Assembly (NCBI RefSeq): GCF_964204865.1
Contig: NC_135252.1
Span: 11,801,383 to 11,865,382, forward strand
Reading direction: 5' to 3'
Length of the DNA stretch: 64,000 nt
Source: Styela clava
Taxonomy: Eukaryota; Chordata; Ascidiacea; Stolidobranchia; Styelidae
Shown here: positions 48,301-60,189 of the stretch, in pieces
How the letters are laid out: every line of letters starts with the position of its first letter
Position numbering within the stretch: the first letter of the stretch is position 1
Made by a program: the position numbers and the translations under genes
Notes under the pieces: generated by a model
The model's input: the letters and a program-made list of their open reading frames with translations, nothing else
The model's database searches: none
Told to the model about the DNA's origin: nothing

Positions 48301-49966
48301 TGGTGCAATTTATATGTATAATCTTCTATTATTTTTCTTTAGGTCGGAGCTGGACTTCAGAAACTACATGAAAATCGTGGAGTTAAATTTCATACTAAAA
48401 ATGGCGTCGTAAAAATTGTTGGCAAAGACGTAGTAGAAGGAGTTATATTGGAGAATGGTTTGTTGGTTGAAGTGCGCATTTGATTCATATATCCCATATA
48501 AAATAAAGTTTACGCCTGAAATGTACCGTTATTTGTACCTTTATCTGCGACGTACATAATTTAATTTAGAAATGGACAGTAATAAACTGTCGAATTGTTC
48601 ATTATGAAATTATGAAAATCTATGAAGTTGATGATACGACATTTCCTAACTCATCTGCATAAGAATGGTATTTTAATTACTACCAGACAAATGAATACAG
48701 TTTTAAAAAACGTTTTGTTCGCATTTATGCAGGTGGATGTTGTTGTTGCGGGAGTTGGTGCAACGTTGAATACCGGATTTTTAAAATCTTCGAGTCTTCA
48801 AATTGACAGAGAGGGCTTTATCGTAGTCAATAAATATCTTCAAACAAATCTACCAGACGTCTATGCTGCTGGTGCGGCCGTTCGATTTCCACTACGGTAT
48901 ACTTTATGGCTTTATGCTATTCAAAATTGAACATCACAAAAATAGTAAAAACGATTGCGTTCTATTAAATGTATTTCTTAAAACCGGCACATTCCGATTT
49001 ATTATTTCAATCAAGAATTTCTTCGCAAGTATATTACTGAAAAATTGACAAAATCCATTATGAAGAAAACACCTCCGTTAAATTTAAGATATGTTTCTAA
49101 ATATGAATTAATTGGCCAATCTGGAACCTTGTTTACTATTTAGATATTACGGTGGAAAGCTTGTAAACGTGGAGCATTGGCAAATGGCCCATTATCATGG
49201 GAAAATAGCAGGTTTAAACATGTCAGCATCAGTGCAAGAACCTGAAACGAATTTTCAAAACTTTCATTTAGTCGATTCAATTCCGTTTTTCTATACTGAA
49301 CAATACGGAATGGAAATACAATATGCTGGTAAGCTAATGATGGTGGTCTTCCTTTTAGTTTATTACATCTCATTAAAAAGCCTAACGTTATACGAATAAA
49401 AATATAGACAAACACATCCCCTTACTGGTTTAGCGTTCTTGCGAAGTAGTCCTACCTTCCATAAGAAAGTTCATCTTCTGGTAAAATGCCTGACTTGAAA
49501 TTATGTTGGACGACAAATCCCCCCTTTTACTCATTGTCACGCTGTCAAGATATGGCCTCTGCTTATACAGTCTGCCACTGATGCAAATAATTTCATTAAT
49601 TTAGAATTTACTTCGGTTTACCAGTTCAGATTGTGTAGATTCTACGCTCGCGTTACTTTGCCCCTTTCGCTTTAATTCGTTACTTCAAGCAAACTTATAA
49701 ATTTCAGTATGGATAGTAAGTAACGTCAATCTTATTACGAACTAACTGAGAATTTATTATTACAGGATATGGAGAAGACCACGATGAAGTAATGATTCAT
49801 GGTGACATCGCCAATGGAAAATTTTCCGCATTTTTATTTCAAGGAAAATAAATTAGTTGCAGTCGCGGCAATGCAGAACGCAAACATCGCGGCCATAGTA
49901 GCCGAAAAACTACTGGCCGGGGAAAACATTGAAAGGTGGAATTTGTCGCAGTTACCATTTGAATAG
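45343..49966 (+). CDS. AIFM3-like: AIFM3-like Rieske [2Fe-2S]/FAD-NAD(P) oxidoreductase, last exon frameshifted
   Basis: Exons 45343-45748, 46701-46824, 46962-47149, 47572-47666, 47758-47895, 48343-48471, 48733-48896, 49144-49328 and 49766-49966. The N-terminal Rieske domain has ligands C56-x-H58 and C75-x-x-H78 (NKCTHYGAP, RCSRHGACF). It is followed by the FAD dinucleotide fold (VVIIGGGASAL), an NAD-type fold (RVLVIGASFTGMEVV), the VVVAGVGAT stretch, VYAAGAAVRFP, and EHWQMAHYHGKIAGLN. Domain order and spacing match AIFM3, a flavoprotein of the apoptosis-inducing-factor family. The first exon starts at a clear ATG 40 residues before the Rieske fold. In the final exon the frame breaks at a run of five T (49831-49835). 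With one T fewer, the family-typical C-terminus (KLVAVAAMQNANIAA ... LSQLPFE) would follow to TAG at 49966. As written, translation ends early at a TAA at 49849. Confidence 0.87.
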
Positions 49967-50631
49967 TATGAAAATATATATGTAATCCAGGTAATGTTTC
50001 CAAAATCGAAGGAGAACTCGTCATAAGATCACCAAAGAAAGTGACATTGGCAGGCTTTTATCAAGAACGTGCATGCGAAATAATACTAAACATTGCGCTA
50101 CTAATGGTGGCGGTCTAATAGCCTATAAGCCCTTTATTACAAATCACCACAGTATTTTAGCTTTCGATTGTCATCATTCTTATGATTAAATCAAAACAAT
50201 TTGCATCATCAGTCAACTGAAATACGTCAAAAAACTTTATAATTTTTTGAACATATTAGCATGATATTTGATAGATAAATGGGTTTCTTTTCTAAATGAC
50301 TTTGTTCATATGAATTTTTAATCACGAAGATGATTAAGATTGAGCTTGAACAGCTAAATCTTTTCACAATAATGATAAAATGTGTTTCGATCAATATTCT
50401 GTATTTAATTTTTTTTTAATAATAACCTGAGTTGTGACAAAGAAAAGGAATATGTAAGTATCTAACGTAATAACTGAAACATGTATATATGTAAAGAAAA
50501 AAGTTAATAATATCAATAGTCCAAAAGTAAGCTCCATTGTTACTAAAGATATGAACATGCTCTTGGGTTCGCTGATGCCCGTATAGAAATTAGAAACATT
50601 TTTCTACCAAGCGAGTCATCTTAGTCCAACT
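49967..50631. other. Convergent intergenic region
   Basis: Lies between the 3' ends of the AIFM3-like gene (+) and the mucin/TIL gene (-), so both 3' UTRs should be here. AT-rich; no clear coding or repeat signal. Confidence 0.4.
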
Positions 50632-53600
50632 TTAGCAATGATTTTCATCCCGGTATATTTGAAGAACATTCTCATATGCATCCATGTATTCCTGATATAT
50701 CATTTGGTTACGATGCCATGCGGCATGGAGCTGGTCGTAAGCTGAAAGAAGTGAAGAAGAAGTTTGAGTTTTATTATATTATGACTTTTAAACACGGCAC
50801 CAATGGAACCAATTTAGAAGATTGACCCAGACCGGTACTTTATAAACGCAAAACACAAATAAATGCCGTGTATCGGCAACATCATGAATAAATAATTGTC
50901 ACAAATTTGCATCTTATTTTACTATCTGTGACCTGCTACACACCTGTTTCCTAAATGATGTCTTACAAAGTTTTATTTCAGCAAAAAAGATAATGGAGTG
51001 TATTTTCTAAATCTAGGCTAACTTAATCATCAAATATTATATTTTGCTATTGTCACTAGAAAGATATTACTTTTAGTTTATTTCAAAATTTCTGTGGGCT
51101 CGATGTCATTCATTTTTTATGTACGATGACGTCATCAAATTAAAAATTGCGCACTAGAGGTGGTTCTGCGTTTGCGTACGCCTAGTCACTTTGGCGTACG
51201 CGAACGTTGCTATCGGGTGGTCAGCTGAAGTTGCGAAGACTGCAGTACCGCCCGCGTGTATATTTGAGCACTGCTTTCTTGTTATTAACCCTTATACTAT
51301 TATCTATAATATTTACCTGATGAAGCATATCATTGGGTGAGGTAATATAAATGGGCAGGTGAAATGAAAGAAAGACAAAATCCTTTATTGACTTACCTGC
51401 ATATCTTCCATCAGTACATATACAAGAGTTGCAGCCGAGAACGTCTATTTCACATTCAAGTGCTGTTGAATTTTGGCAAGTTATTTCTAAGTGAGGACAT
51501 TTCATTTTGAACATGGGATTATCCCAAAAAGTAGTTGATGATCCATTTGTTGAGCACCCGCTGTCATGCCTGAAAAAAGCTTATATTCAAAACCTATATT
51601 CATGAAATTTAAACTATAATAGAGAATATAGAAAAATACGTACCACCACTTGTCCATCAGCATCTTCCAACGGTATGTTTTGCACTTCCAATTATTTAAT
51701 GAGCATGACCACGCCTCTGACACGTCGCATCTTCTATTTATGTGTAATGGAGGACATTTCCGCGTGCAAAATGAGAAGTCTGAAAATGACGTTATAGTTG
51801 TTTATGATCACATGATTGCCTCTAGAGCAGTGGTTCCCAAACCTTTTAAAAAAAATTCCATGACGGATCCCTCGCAATTTTTTTAATGATTCGCGGCCTT
51901 GTGCACTAAAATGAAACGTTAGAAGATCACAACAAAAAATCAGTGCGCGTATGGTATAGTGAAAAACACCTCTTTCCCACCTGCTCTCGCCAACAAACGG
52001 GCCAAAAGGCAGCTTCAGCTATACCTCTGCAGTTTGTCGGCTTGTAATGGCATCAATTGAACTCACTCTGTGATATCACAGGCCCACAGCTCTGTGACAT
52101 CACAATGGGGCATCGGGTTCGAAACAGAAAGTGGGGAATCAGTGTCCCCAGCAGTGGTTGCTAAGAGGACAAAGCACTCAATATTTCTATTATCGAACTA
52201 TGTGCCATATAACAGATTTTTTTCGCGGACCCTCCGAAAGTGCTTCACGGACCCCAAAAGGTCCGCGGACCCCAGTTTGGGAACCACTGCTCTAGAGCGT
52301 TACGAGAAAAATACTCATCCCGTCAAAATTAGTTAAATATACTTGTTTTTGAGTCATTGCCGATCCATGCCCAGCGATGTCAAAATATATCTACAGTGGT
52401 GGCAATCCGTGCTTTTGCGGAATAGGTTCAAAAACCACAGATCTGAAATACTATTTTTATGATATATACTAACAGCCTTACAATTTCAGTGATAACGCTA
52501 TTGTGCTGCGAGTGGATAATGCCCTCTTTTTCACATTATTAAGCTTTTCTCGGAAAGTCCACCTCAGAAATCAATTTCCCTTTTCCTTCGGCCTTTGTAA
52601 GACATAATTACTTCTATATCAAAACGTGATTCGCGCAGATACATGCGTAATTTGGGAAGCTAGTTTACAGAGTTTTTAAATCGGCGACCGTGAATCCGTT
52701 TCGTGCGGCTGCTAGAAATCCTTGGAGTCCGTGAATTAAGTATATACATTCTCTTTATAACAGACGGCCTTACGAATTTGAATAGAACGTGAAAACCGTC
52801 GGCAGACTTCAAACACTCCCTGACATAATATGATGAGCACTTAGTTGGGCATTTTAGTTCCAAAATACCAAATAAGCCATCGAATACCAGTCACAAAACG
52901 CAGGAAATTATACCGGATCCCGGATAGATGAATTATTTGTTTGATATATTTTTGGTGAACAACATTTGAATAAGATTATACGGCAACTTGAATAATTTTA
53001 CACCAACAGCTCTTTTTCTATCAGCAACATTGCATCATTTGTCGTTGTGGATACGTATCATATATGCATAGATTTTTAATAGAGTAATTTTCAGCTCAAA
53101 CTATCCAGTAAATAAGATCTAACGACACGTGCACAGGAAAACAAACAAAATTTCCGAAACGCCAATTTGAAAATATAATGCAACATTATTGCATTCATAG
53201 ACTTGTGAGAACAAAGTTCTGTCCAGTTGATCAAGTAAGGTGCATTAATGGCAAGAATACCTCAACATAATTCATTCAAAAATTAATAATCAAGGTAAAT
53301 ACCTTCACATTCATGCCGGAGTATACATCTATCATCGTCTATGCTTTTTAATACATAACCTTCCGGACACACGCATGGATCATCACTGCAATTTGTTGTG
53401 TTGCATTTTGGGAATGGGTCAATGCAAGTCGGCGGACAAGAAGGAGCACACTGACTTACTACTTTCGAATCGTTGCACGTTTTTGAACCTGCAATGACAA
53501 TACTTTTAATTGTGGTAAAACCGCTCATACGAGTTTTAATCCTGAGACCAACAAGCTCAGTGCAACTGCAATTAAAAGGGATGTATTCCTTCACTTACAG

Positions 53601-56600
53601 TACTATATTCACCTAATTTCAAATAAGATATTTTGTACAAGCAACACTAACATTCTCTCTTCAGTTTTTGATTTTGTAAAGTCCACCAAGAGAGGACTAA
53701 ACGCATATAAAAAGTTTGATTTAAATTGTTGAAAGCGCTATATACTTCCATACTACACACACACACACACACGATGTGTGTTACAATAAAATAAGGTGCT
53801 GAACATTGAAAACACAGATCAATTAAGTGCATTCATGGAAAATGTTTAGATCGAAAGAAATATATTGAACAATACCAAACATGGAAATTGTCGGCGACGA
53901 GAAATACTTACATTCGTTTTTCAATACACATGTACTATTCTTGTCGCTTTTCCTGATGTATCCTTCAGCACATACGCATGGATCGGAAACACATTGCAGT
54001 GTACAAATTTCGGGCATTGGTTTATCACATGTTGGTTGACATGCACTTGCGCAATCAGAAAATTCAGTTGGAAATGTGCACATTTTTGCAGTATCTAGAA
54101 AATTTAGAGTTTGGATAAAATTACATTCTATTAATTTATTTAAGCAGGATTCGCGACAAGCGTGGTAAATATTGATTATATCGTATTGAACGAGAAAAAT
54201 ATTTCGTCTGGTGGGGCGATATTGATAAAAGAATGGGAAAATGTAATGCAGCGTTGACCTATATATATTTGCTTGCACAAGAATAGCATAATCGCATGCA
54301 CTGCAAATGCATATCCAAAAGTTTATTCAGGACGAAGCCAGAAATCAATATTTATATCTGTAATATATTTTTTGCCGTTTTTCAGTTTTCATTTTCTCGC
54401 AACCAATATAAAACAATATTCATTGCAAGACAAGTTGCTGCATATGGCATGATTAAGATGCCCGTAGTACTGTGTTTCCCCGAAAATAGGACCTAACCCG
54501 AAAATAGGACCAAGCCTGAATTTTAAAAATGATTTTAATATAAGCCATCTCCTTGCAAAATAAAAATAAGACCTATTCGATAGCGCGAACTTTTTTGATT
54601 TAGTCGATATGAATCTAGTGACTTGTAAGACATTTCAGAGGATGATAATACGGTCATTTTTGAATAATCTATGTTTAGCATTTTTTTTTTAAATAAGAAC
54701 GTGTTATTTATAAGTAATTAGATATCGGTTTCATATTTATATATTTAAAAATCTCGTAATTCTGTACTTTGTAATTTTGTTTTTATTAAATTAAAATAAA
54801 AGACATTCCCCAAAAATAGGCCCCAGTGTTATTTTTCGAAATAAAACAAGAGCGATTTATATACGGATTCAATGCTAAAGGCGACTACTGCCGCCAATTG
54901 AAGTATATTCTCTGTTTTCATATTAACACATTGGTTTTCGCAAATTTAGACGACGATTTACCTTTTTTTAAATTGTGTTAGGCCTATGGAGACTCGTGAA
55001 CTATGTTTTATGATTTTATCGTCTTATTCACTCAAAGCGTATCTCGGACATCTCGAAAAATCAATGCTGTTAATATCATATGATTTTAAAGTAGGTATTT
55101 TCTTTTTTACATTTGTATTGTGTTACAATCGTGCGCGACTGCCGAAATGGCGATACAAAGGGTATTTCATTAAAATAAGTTCTTATATAGTAAATTAAAC
55201 AAATTTTGTTTACGTACCGTCGGCAATATGACTTGCCGTTGGTTCTGCTGTCAAATTAGTTGTTGGGGGAGTAAAAGAAGATGGTCCTGTTTTCATTTCA
55301 GTGGTTGGGAATGTAGAAAGAGTTGGTCCTGTTGTCATTTCAGTGGTTGGGAATGTAGAAAGAGTTGGTCCTGTTGTCGTTTCAGTGGTTGGGAATGTAG
55401 AAAGAGTTGGTCCTGTTGTCGTTTTAGTGGTTGGGAATGTAGAAAGAGTTGGTCCTGTTGTCATTTCAGTGGTTGGGAATGTAGAAAGAGTTGGTTCTGT
55501 TGTCATTTCGGTGGTTGGGGATGTAGAAAGAGTTGGTTCTGTTGTCATTTCAGTGGTTGGGAAGGTAGAAAGAGTTGGTTCTGTTGTCATTTCGGTGGTT
55601 GGGAATGTAGAAAGAGTTGGTCCTATTGTCATTTCAGTGGTTGGGAATGTAGATAAAGTTGGTCTTGTTGTCGTTTCAGTAGTTGGAAATGTAGAAAAAG
55701 TCGATTCCGTAGGTTCGAGTGGAGAGGGGGTTGGTGCTTCTGTCGGTTCCGTAGGTTCGATTGAAGACGGGGTTTGTGCTTCTGTCGATTCCGTAGGTTC
55801 GAGTGGAGGAAGGGTTGCTGCTTCTGTCGATTCCGTAGGTTCGAGTGGAAGAGGGGTCGGTGCTTCTGTCGATTCCGTGGATTCGACTGGAGGAGGGGTT
55901 GGTGCTTCTGTCGATCCCGTAGGTTCGAGTGGAGGAGGGGTTGATGCTTCGGTCGATTCCGTAGATTCGAGTGGGGGAGAGATTGTTGCTTCTGTCGATT
56001 CCGTAGGTACGAGTGGAGGAGGGGTTGGTGCTTCTGTCGATTCCGTAGGTTCGAGTGGAGGAGGGGTTGTTGCTTTTGTCGATTCCGTAGATTCAAGTTG
56101 AGGAGACGTTGGTGCTTGTGTCGATTCCGTAGATTCGAGTGGAGGAAACGTTGGTGTTTGTGTCGATTCCGTAGATTCGAGTGGAGGCGGGGTTGGTGCT
56201 TCTGTCGATTCCGTAGGTTCGAGTGGAGGAGTGGTTGGTGCTTCTGTCAAATCCGTAGATTCGATTGGGCGAGGTGTTGTTGCTTCGCTCGATTCCGTAG
56301 GTTCGAGTGCAGGAGGGGTTGATGCTTCGGTCAATTCCGTAGATTCGATTGGGGGAGGGGTTGGTGCTTCGGTCAATTCCGTAGGTTCGATTGGAGGAGG
56401 TGTTGTTGCTTCGGTCAATTCCGTGGATTCCATTGGGGGAGGGGTTGATGCTTCGGTCAATTCCGTAGATTCGATTGGAGGAGGGGTTGATGCTTCGGTC
56501 AATTCCGTAGATTCGATTGGGGGAGGTGTTGTTGCTTCGGTCGATTCCGTAGGTTCGAGTGGAGGAGGGGTTGATGCTTCTGTCGATTCCGTAGGTTCGA

Positions 56601-58883
56601 GTGGAGGAGGGGTTGATGCTTCTGTCGATTCCGTAGGTTCGAGTGGAGGAGGTGTTGTTGCTTCGGTCAATTCCGTAGATTCGATTGGGGGAGGGGTTGG
56701 TGCTTTGGTCAATTCCGTAGGTTCGATTGGAGGAGGTGTTGTTGCTTCGGTCAATTCCGTAGATTCGATTGGGGGAGGGGTTGATGCTTCGGTCAATTCC
56801 GTAGATTCGATTGGAGGAGGGCTTGATGCTTCGGTCAATTCCGTAGATTCGATTGGGGGAGGTGTTGTTGCTTCGGTCGATTCCGTAGGTTCGAGTAGAG
56901 GAAGGGTTGATGCTTCGGTCAATTCCGTAGATCCGATTGGGGGAGGGGTTGTTGCTTCTGTCGATTCCGTAGGTTCGAGTGGAGGAGGGGTTGGTGCTTC
57001 GGTCAATTCCGTAGATTCGATTGGGGGAGGGGTTGATGCTTCGGTCAATTCTGTAGATTCGATTGGAGGAGGGCTTGATGCTTCGGTCAATTCCGTAGAT
57101 TCGATTGGGGGAGGTGTTGTTGCTTCGGTCGATTCCGTAGGTTCGAGTAGAGGAGGGGTTGATGCTTCGGTCAATTCCGTAGATTCGATTGGCGGAAGGG
57201 TTGGTGCTTCTGTCGATTCCGTAGGTTCGAGTGGAGGAGGGGTTGGTGCTTCCGTCGATTCCGTAGGTTCGAGTGGAGGAGACGTTGGTGCTTGTGTCGA
57301 TTCCGTAGATTCGAGTGGAGGAGGGGCTGGTGCTTCTGTCGATCTCGTGGGTTCGAGTGGAGGAGGAGTTGATGCTTTGGTCGATTCCGTAGATTCGAGT
57401 GGAGGAGGGGTTGTTGCTTCTGTCGATTCCGTAGGTTCGAGTGGAGGAGGGGTTGGTGCTTCTGTCGATTCCGTAGATTCGAGTGGAGGAGGGGTTGTTG
57501 CTTCCGTCGATTCCGTAGGTTCGAGTGGAGGAGTCGTTGGTGCTTGTGTTGATTCCGTAGATTCGAGTGAAGGAAGGGTTGGTGCTTCTGTCGATTCCGT
57601 AGGTTCGAGTGGAGAAGGGGTTGGTGCTTCTGTCGATCCCGTAGATTCAATTGGAGAAGGGGTTGGTGCTTCTGTCGATTCCGTAGGTTCGAGTGGAGGA
57701 GAGGTTGGTGCTTCTGTCGATTCCGTAGGTTTGAGTGGAGGAGTGGTTGGTGCTTCTGTCGATTCCATAGGTTCGAGTGGAGGAGGAGTTGGTGCTTCTG
57801 TCGATTCCGTAGGTTCGAGTGGAGGAGGGGTTGGTGCTTCTGTCGATTTCGTAGGTTCGAGTGGAGGAGTGGTTGGTGCTTCTGTCGAATCCATAGGTTC
57901 GAGTGGAGAAGAGGTTGGTGCTTCTGTCGATTCCGTAGGTTCGAGTGGAGAAGGGGTTGGTGCTTCTGTCAATTTCGTAGATTCGAGGGGAGGAGGGATA
58001 AGTGCTTCTGTCAATCCCGTGGGTTCGAGTGGAGGAGGGCTTGGTGCTTCTGTCGATTCCGTAGATTCCAGTGATGGAGGGGTTGGTGCTTCTGTCGATT
58101 CGAAAACTTAGGTTAAGTATGAACAAAGTAAACACTAGCAATGATTTGTTATTTGTCAATAATTTTTCGTAAATCCGTGATTGTTTGTTTCTCGTGGTAA
58201 TAATATTTATTTGTATATACGTCTGTTGCTGATATAACATAATATATATATATATATATGTCAAAACTGCAGCCCTGCTGTCCTGCCTCAAACAACTGAT
58301 GTTTCTGTACCCCCGAAGTATGTGAACCAAGATGGCAGACACCGGAACGTAGTATGTGTACCAGGTTAGGGTTAGGCCACAATTGTTTTACAATTTTCCT
58401 TATTTTAGTTCTATTATGAGTTTCGAGGACTAATGAAGTGACTCTCGTAGTATTTTTACCTGGAATTATGGTCTAACCCCAGCTTGGTACACATACTACG
58501 TTCCAATGTCCGTCATCTTGTTTCAAATACTTCGGGAGTACCAAAACATCAGTGGTTTGAGGCAGGATAGCAGGGCGGCAAAACTATCTGGAATTGTTTT
58601 CGCTCCATTTGAAATTGTAGGCCTAGCCTACTGTATTTTGCTTTTCTGGAAACCTACCGTGAAAATATCCAGTTACGACTAGGTAGAAAGCAGATTTTTA
58701 AACGTTTTGTTTCTTGTACATGATTATTATTCGATTTTTTCATTGCTGACTTTTCTCGATCTTATATCTTATATCTTATGTATATCTCGTCAATAATTCA
58801 TTTTGAAAAATAAACTTACCACTCAATCCAATTACATCAACATGAAGTTGTAAAAAAAGTGTCAATATGAAGATAAACAGCAT
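50632..58883 (-). CDS. Secreted mucin-like protein with PTS repeats, two TIL domains and Cys-rich tail (~1246 aa, 7 exons)
   Basis: Exons 58883-58820, 58106-55218, 54094-53912, 53488-53303, 51779-51644, 51569-51397 and 50741-50632. Total 3741 nt in phase, with GT-AG at every junction. The signal peptide (MLFIFILTLFLQLHVDV) is alone in exon 1. Exon 2 (962 codons) is wholly repeats: about 57 units like PPPLEPTESTEAPT, then about 10 units like LSTFPTTEMTTGPT. Both arrays are 14-residue periods, dense in Thr/Ser/Pro for O-glycosylation. Exons 3 and 4 each encode one trypsin-inhibitor-like (TIL) cysteine-rich domain (for example CVSDPCVCAEGY and CSDDPCVCPEGY). Exons 5-6 encode a Cys-rich region with LECEIDVLGCNSCICTDG, like antistasin repeats. 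Exon 7 is a short charged helix ending in Cys. Likely an extracellular mucus or matrix protein; protease inhibition is possible but unproven. Confidence 0.85.
51120..51290. repeat. Dispersed repeat family R1, copy C (mucin-gene intron)
   Basis: Contains GATGACGTCATC, AATTAAAAATTGCGCACT and GTATATTTGAGCACTGC, matching copy B in the same orientation. Internally it holds an additional short palindrome (GGCGTACGC / GCGTACGCC). Confidence 0.45.
51828..52289. mobile_element. Complete non-autonomous hAT-type element, 462 bp
   Basis: Terminal inverted repeats CAGTGGTTCCCAAAC and GTTTGGGAACCACTG are perfect, and each is flanked by the same 8-bp sequence CTCTAGAG (51820-51827 and 52290-52297). An 8-bp duplication with CAGNG-type ends is the hAT signature. 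No transposase frame. It lies in an intron of the mucin/TIL gene, 49 nt upstream of the exon beginning at 51779. Confidence 0.92.
54468..54848. repeat. Second copy of the TA-flanked MITE
   Basis: Begins TACTGTGTTTCCCCGAAAATAGGAC. It shares internal blocks with 22230-22537 (ATGTTTAGCA, AACGTGTTATTTATAAGTAA, ATATCGGTTT, AAAATCTCGTAATTCT). The right end is degraded or truncated. It sits in the mucin-gene intron next to the repeat exon. Confidence 0.65.
55280..55695. repeat. 42-bp minisatellite, type 2 (about 10 units)
   Basis: Plus-strand unit begins GTGGTTGGGAATGTAGAAAG. It encodes the LSTFPTTEMTTGPT units of the mucin. Units are more uniform than in the larger array, suggesting recent expansion or homogenisation. 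Confidence 0.9.
55696..58100. repeat. 42-bp minisatellite, type 1 (about 57 units)
   Basis: Plus-strand unit begins TTCGAGTGGAGGAGGGGTTG and continues into GCTTCTGTCGATTCCGTAGG. Variant units (GATTGGGGGAGG, CGGTCAATTCC) alternate in blocks, giving higher-order repeats such as the match of 56813-56930 with 57065-57182. The long open frames on the opposite strand arise because the unit is a multiple of three and lacks stops. Confidence 0.93.
58261..58583. repeat. Long foldback element (~115-bp arms)
   Basis: Left arm 58261-58379 and right arm 58470-58583 are reverse complements at roughly 85% (CCTGCCTCAAAC, CCCGAAGTAT, GGAACGTAGTATGTGTACCA on both). It lies in intron 1 of the mucin/TIL gene beside an (AT)n run, and is related to 4099-4208. 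Confidence 0.8.
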
Positions 58884-59550
58884 TTTAACTTCACAAATAT
58901 GTTACAATAATAACTGCATTGATTAGAAATTGGCAAATTCAATCAGTAATTTCAACGTAATCCAATTTTAAACAATATTCTGCATCAGGGTAGTGAGTCG
59001 AGTCGGAAAACGTTCGACTTTTCTTGAAATTTTAAAACATTTTTCAAGTCTCAAATCTTAAATAACTGAGTTTACAAGTTATCAAAAATGATTACCCGTG
59101 TTATTTGATTGTGTTTTTTTATTCAGTTTTGAGGCCTACTCTAAAATTGAAAGCAATTGGATTATAAATTTTGGCCTGATTCTATCTCAAATAAGTGAGC
59201 GTGCTTACGACACCCTCATATATTTTATTACTCATAGTTTAATCCTACTCATTCTTAATTTATATGATTGGGACTAGAAATACGCATACGGATGATAAAT
59301 TGTTATCGTTCTTTCTGTTGCAGTTTTTTAATGATTCACTTCTCGGATCTTAAAAAATAAAAATTTATCTCAAGAATTCTCTTTGTCACATGCTCATAGT
59401 TTTGCCAAGAACGACTATTTCAAATCGCGCAAATATCCTTGTACGTCGTTTTGACTTCCTAAATATTAACAACTATATTAATAATTACACATTACTTCTC
59501 AAACTCAGTCTAAAATATTCTAGTCAATATTTATCAAATACAACAAAATA

Positions 59551-59844
59551 TTCAAAAACACGAGTCCGTGTATATGTAATAACCAAGTGAAACAAGTAGG
59601 CTACATATCAAAAACCATATCACGAAAAACACAAAAAATTGTGGTAATACTGTGTAATGAACTGTTACATTTATATAATTATATCAAACGATGATCATTC
59701 AAAAACACGAGTCCGTGTATATGTAATAACCAAGTGAAACAAGTAGGCTACATATCAAAAACTATACCACGAAAAACACAAAAAATTGTGGTAATACTGT
59801 GTAATGAACTGTTACATTTATATAATTATATCAAACGATGATCA
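59551..59844. repeat. 147-bp tandem duplication
   Basis: 59551-59697 is repeated at 59698-59844 with only a couple of substitutions (for example CCATATCACG versus CTATACCACG), so it is recent. Unit starts TTCAAAAACACGAGTCCGTG. Non-coding. Confidence 0.92.
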
Positions 59845-60189
59845 TGTATGTAGCGTGCAAGCACTATTTGAAAATGTTAAACTAGTCTACATGAAATAAC
59901 TGCAAAAAAGAATTTGAAATTAATATATGCTTTCTTCATGACGCACTATTGTTTCATTATATGATACGTGGTAAGTTGGCGCCGCAAACATGATAACAAA
60001 TAAAACTAATTTTGACATAGAGCAACAGGATTCAAAAATATATATTAAACGTCAACCTATCTGATCAAATGACAAAGAAATATGGAATGATTGGAAAATT
60101 TCTTTAAAAAGACCGTTAGAGTTCAAGTAGGACCGGCAAAATATAAGTTGGCTGATGCTTCTCTGTATCAATCTTTCTAATATGACACC

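Noticed and set aside
53753..53775. (CA)n and (AT)n runs as functional elements
   Set aside because: Ordinary microsatellites (also at 9000 and 58240); nothing ties them to regulation.
55629..57650. Arg/Gln/His-rich minus-strand frames (RNRQKHQPLLHSNL repeats)
   Set aside because: Out-of-frame shadows of the same mucin repeats.
55301..58111. Long plus-strand open frames (about 266 and 626 codons) through the minisatellite
   Set aside because: They are Gly/Val/Ser-rich mirror readings of the mucin array. A 42-bp stop-free unit keeps frames open on both strands, and the minus reading alone has signal peptide, splice phases and downstream domains.
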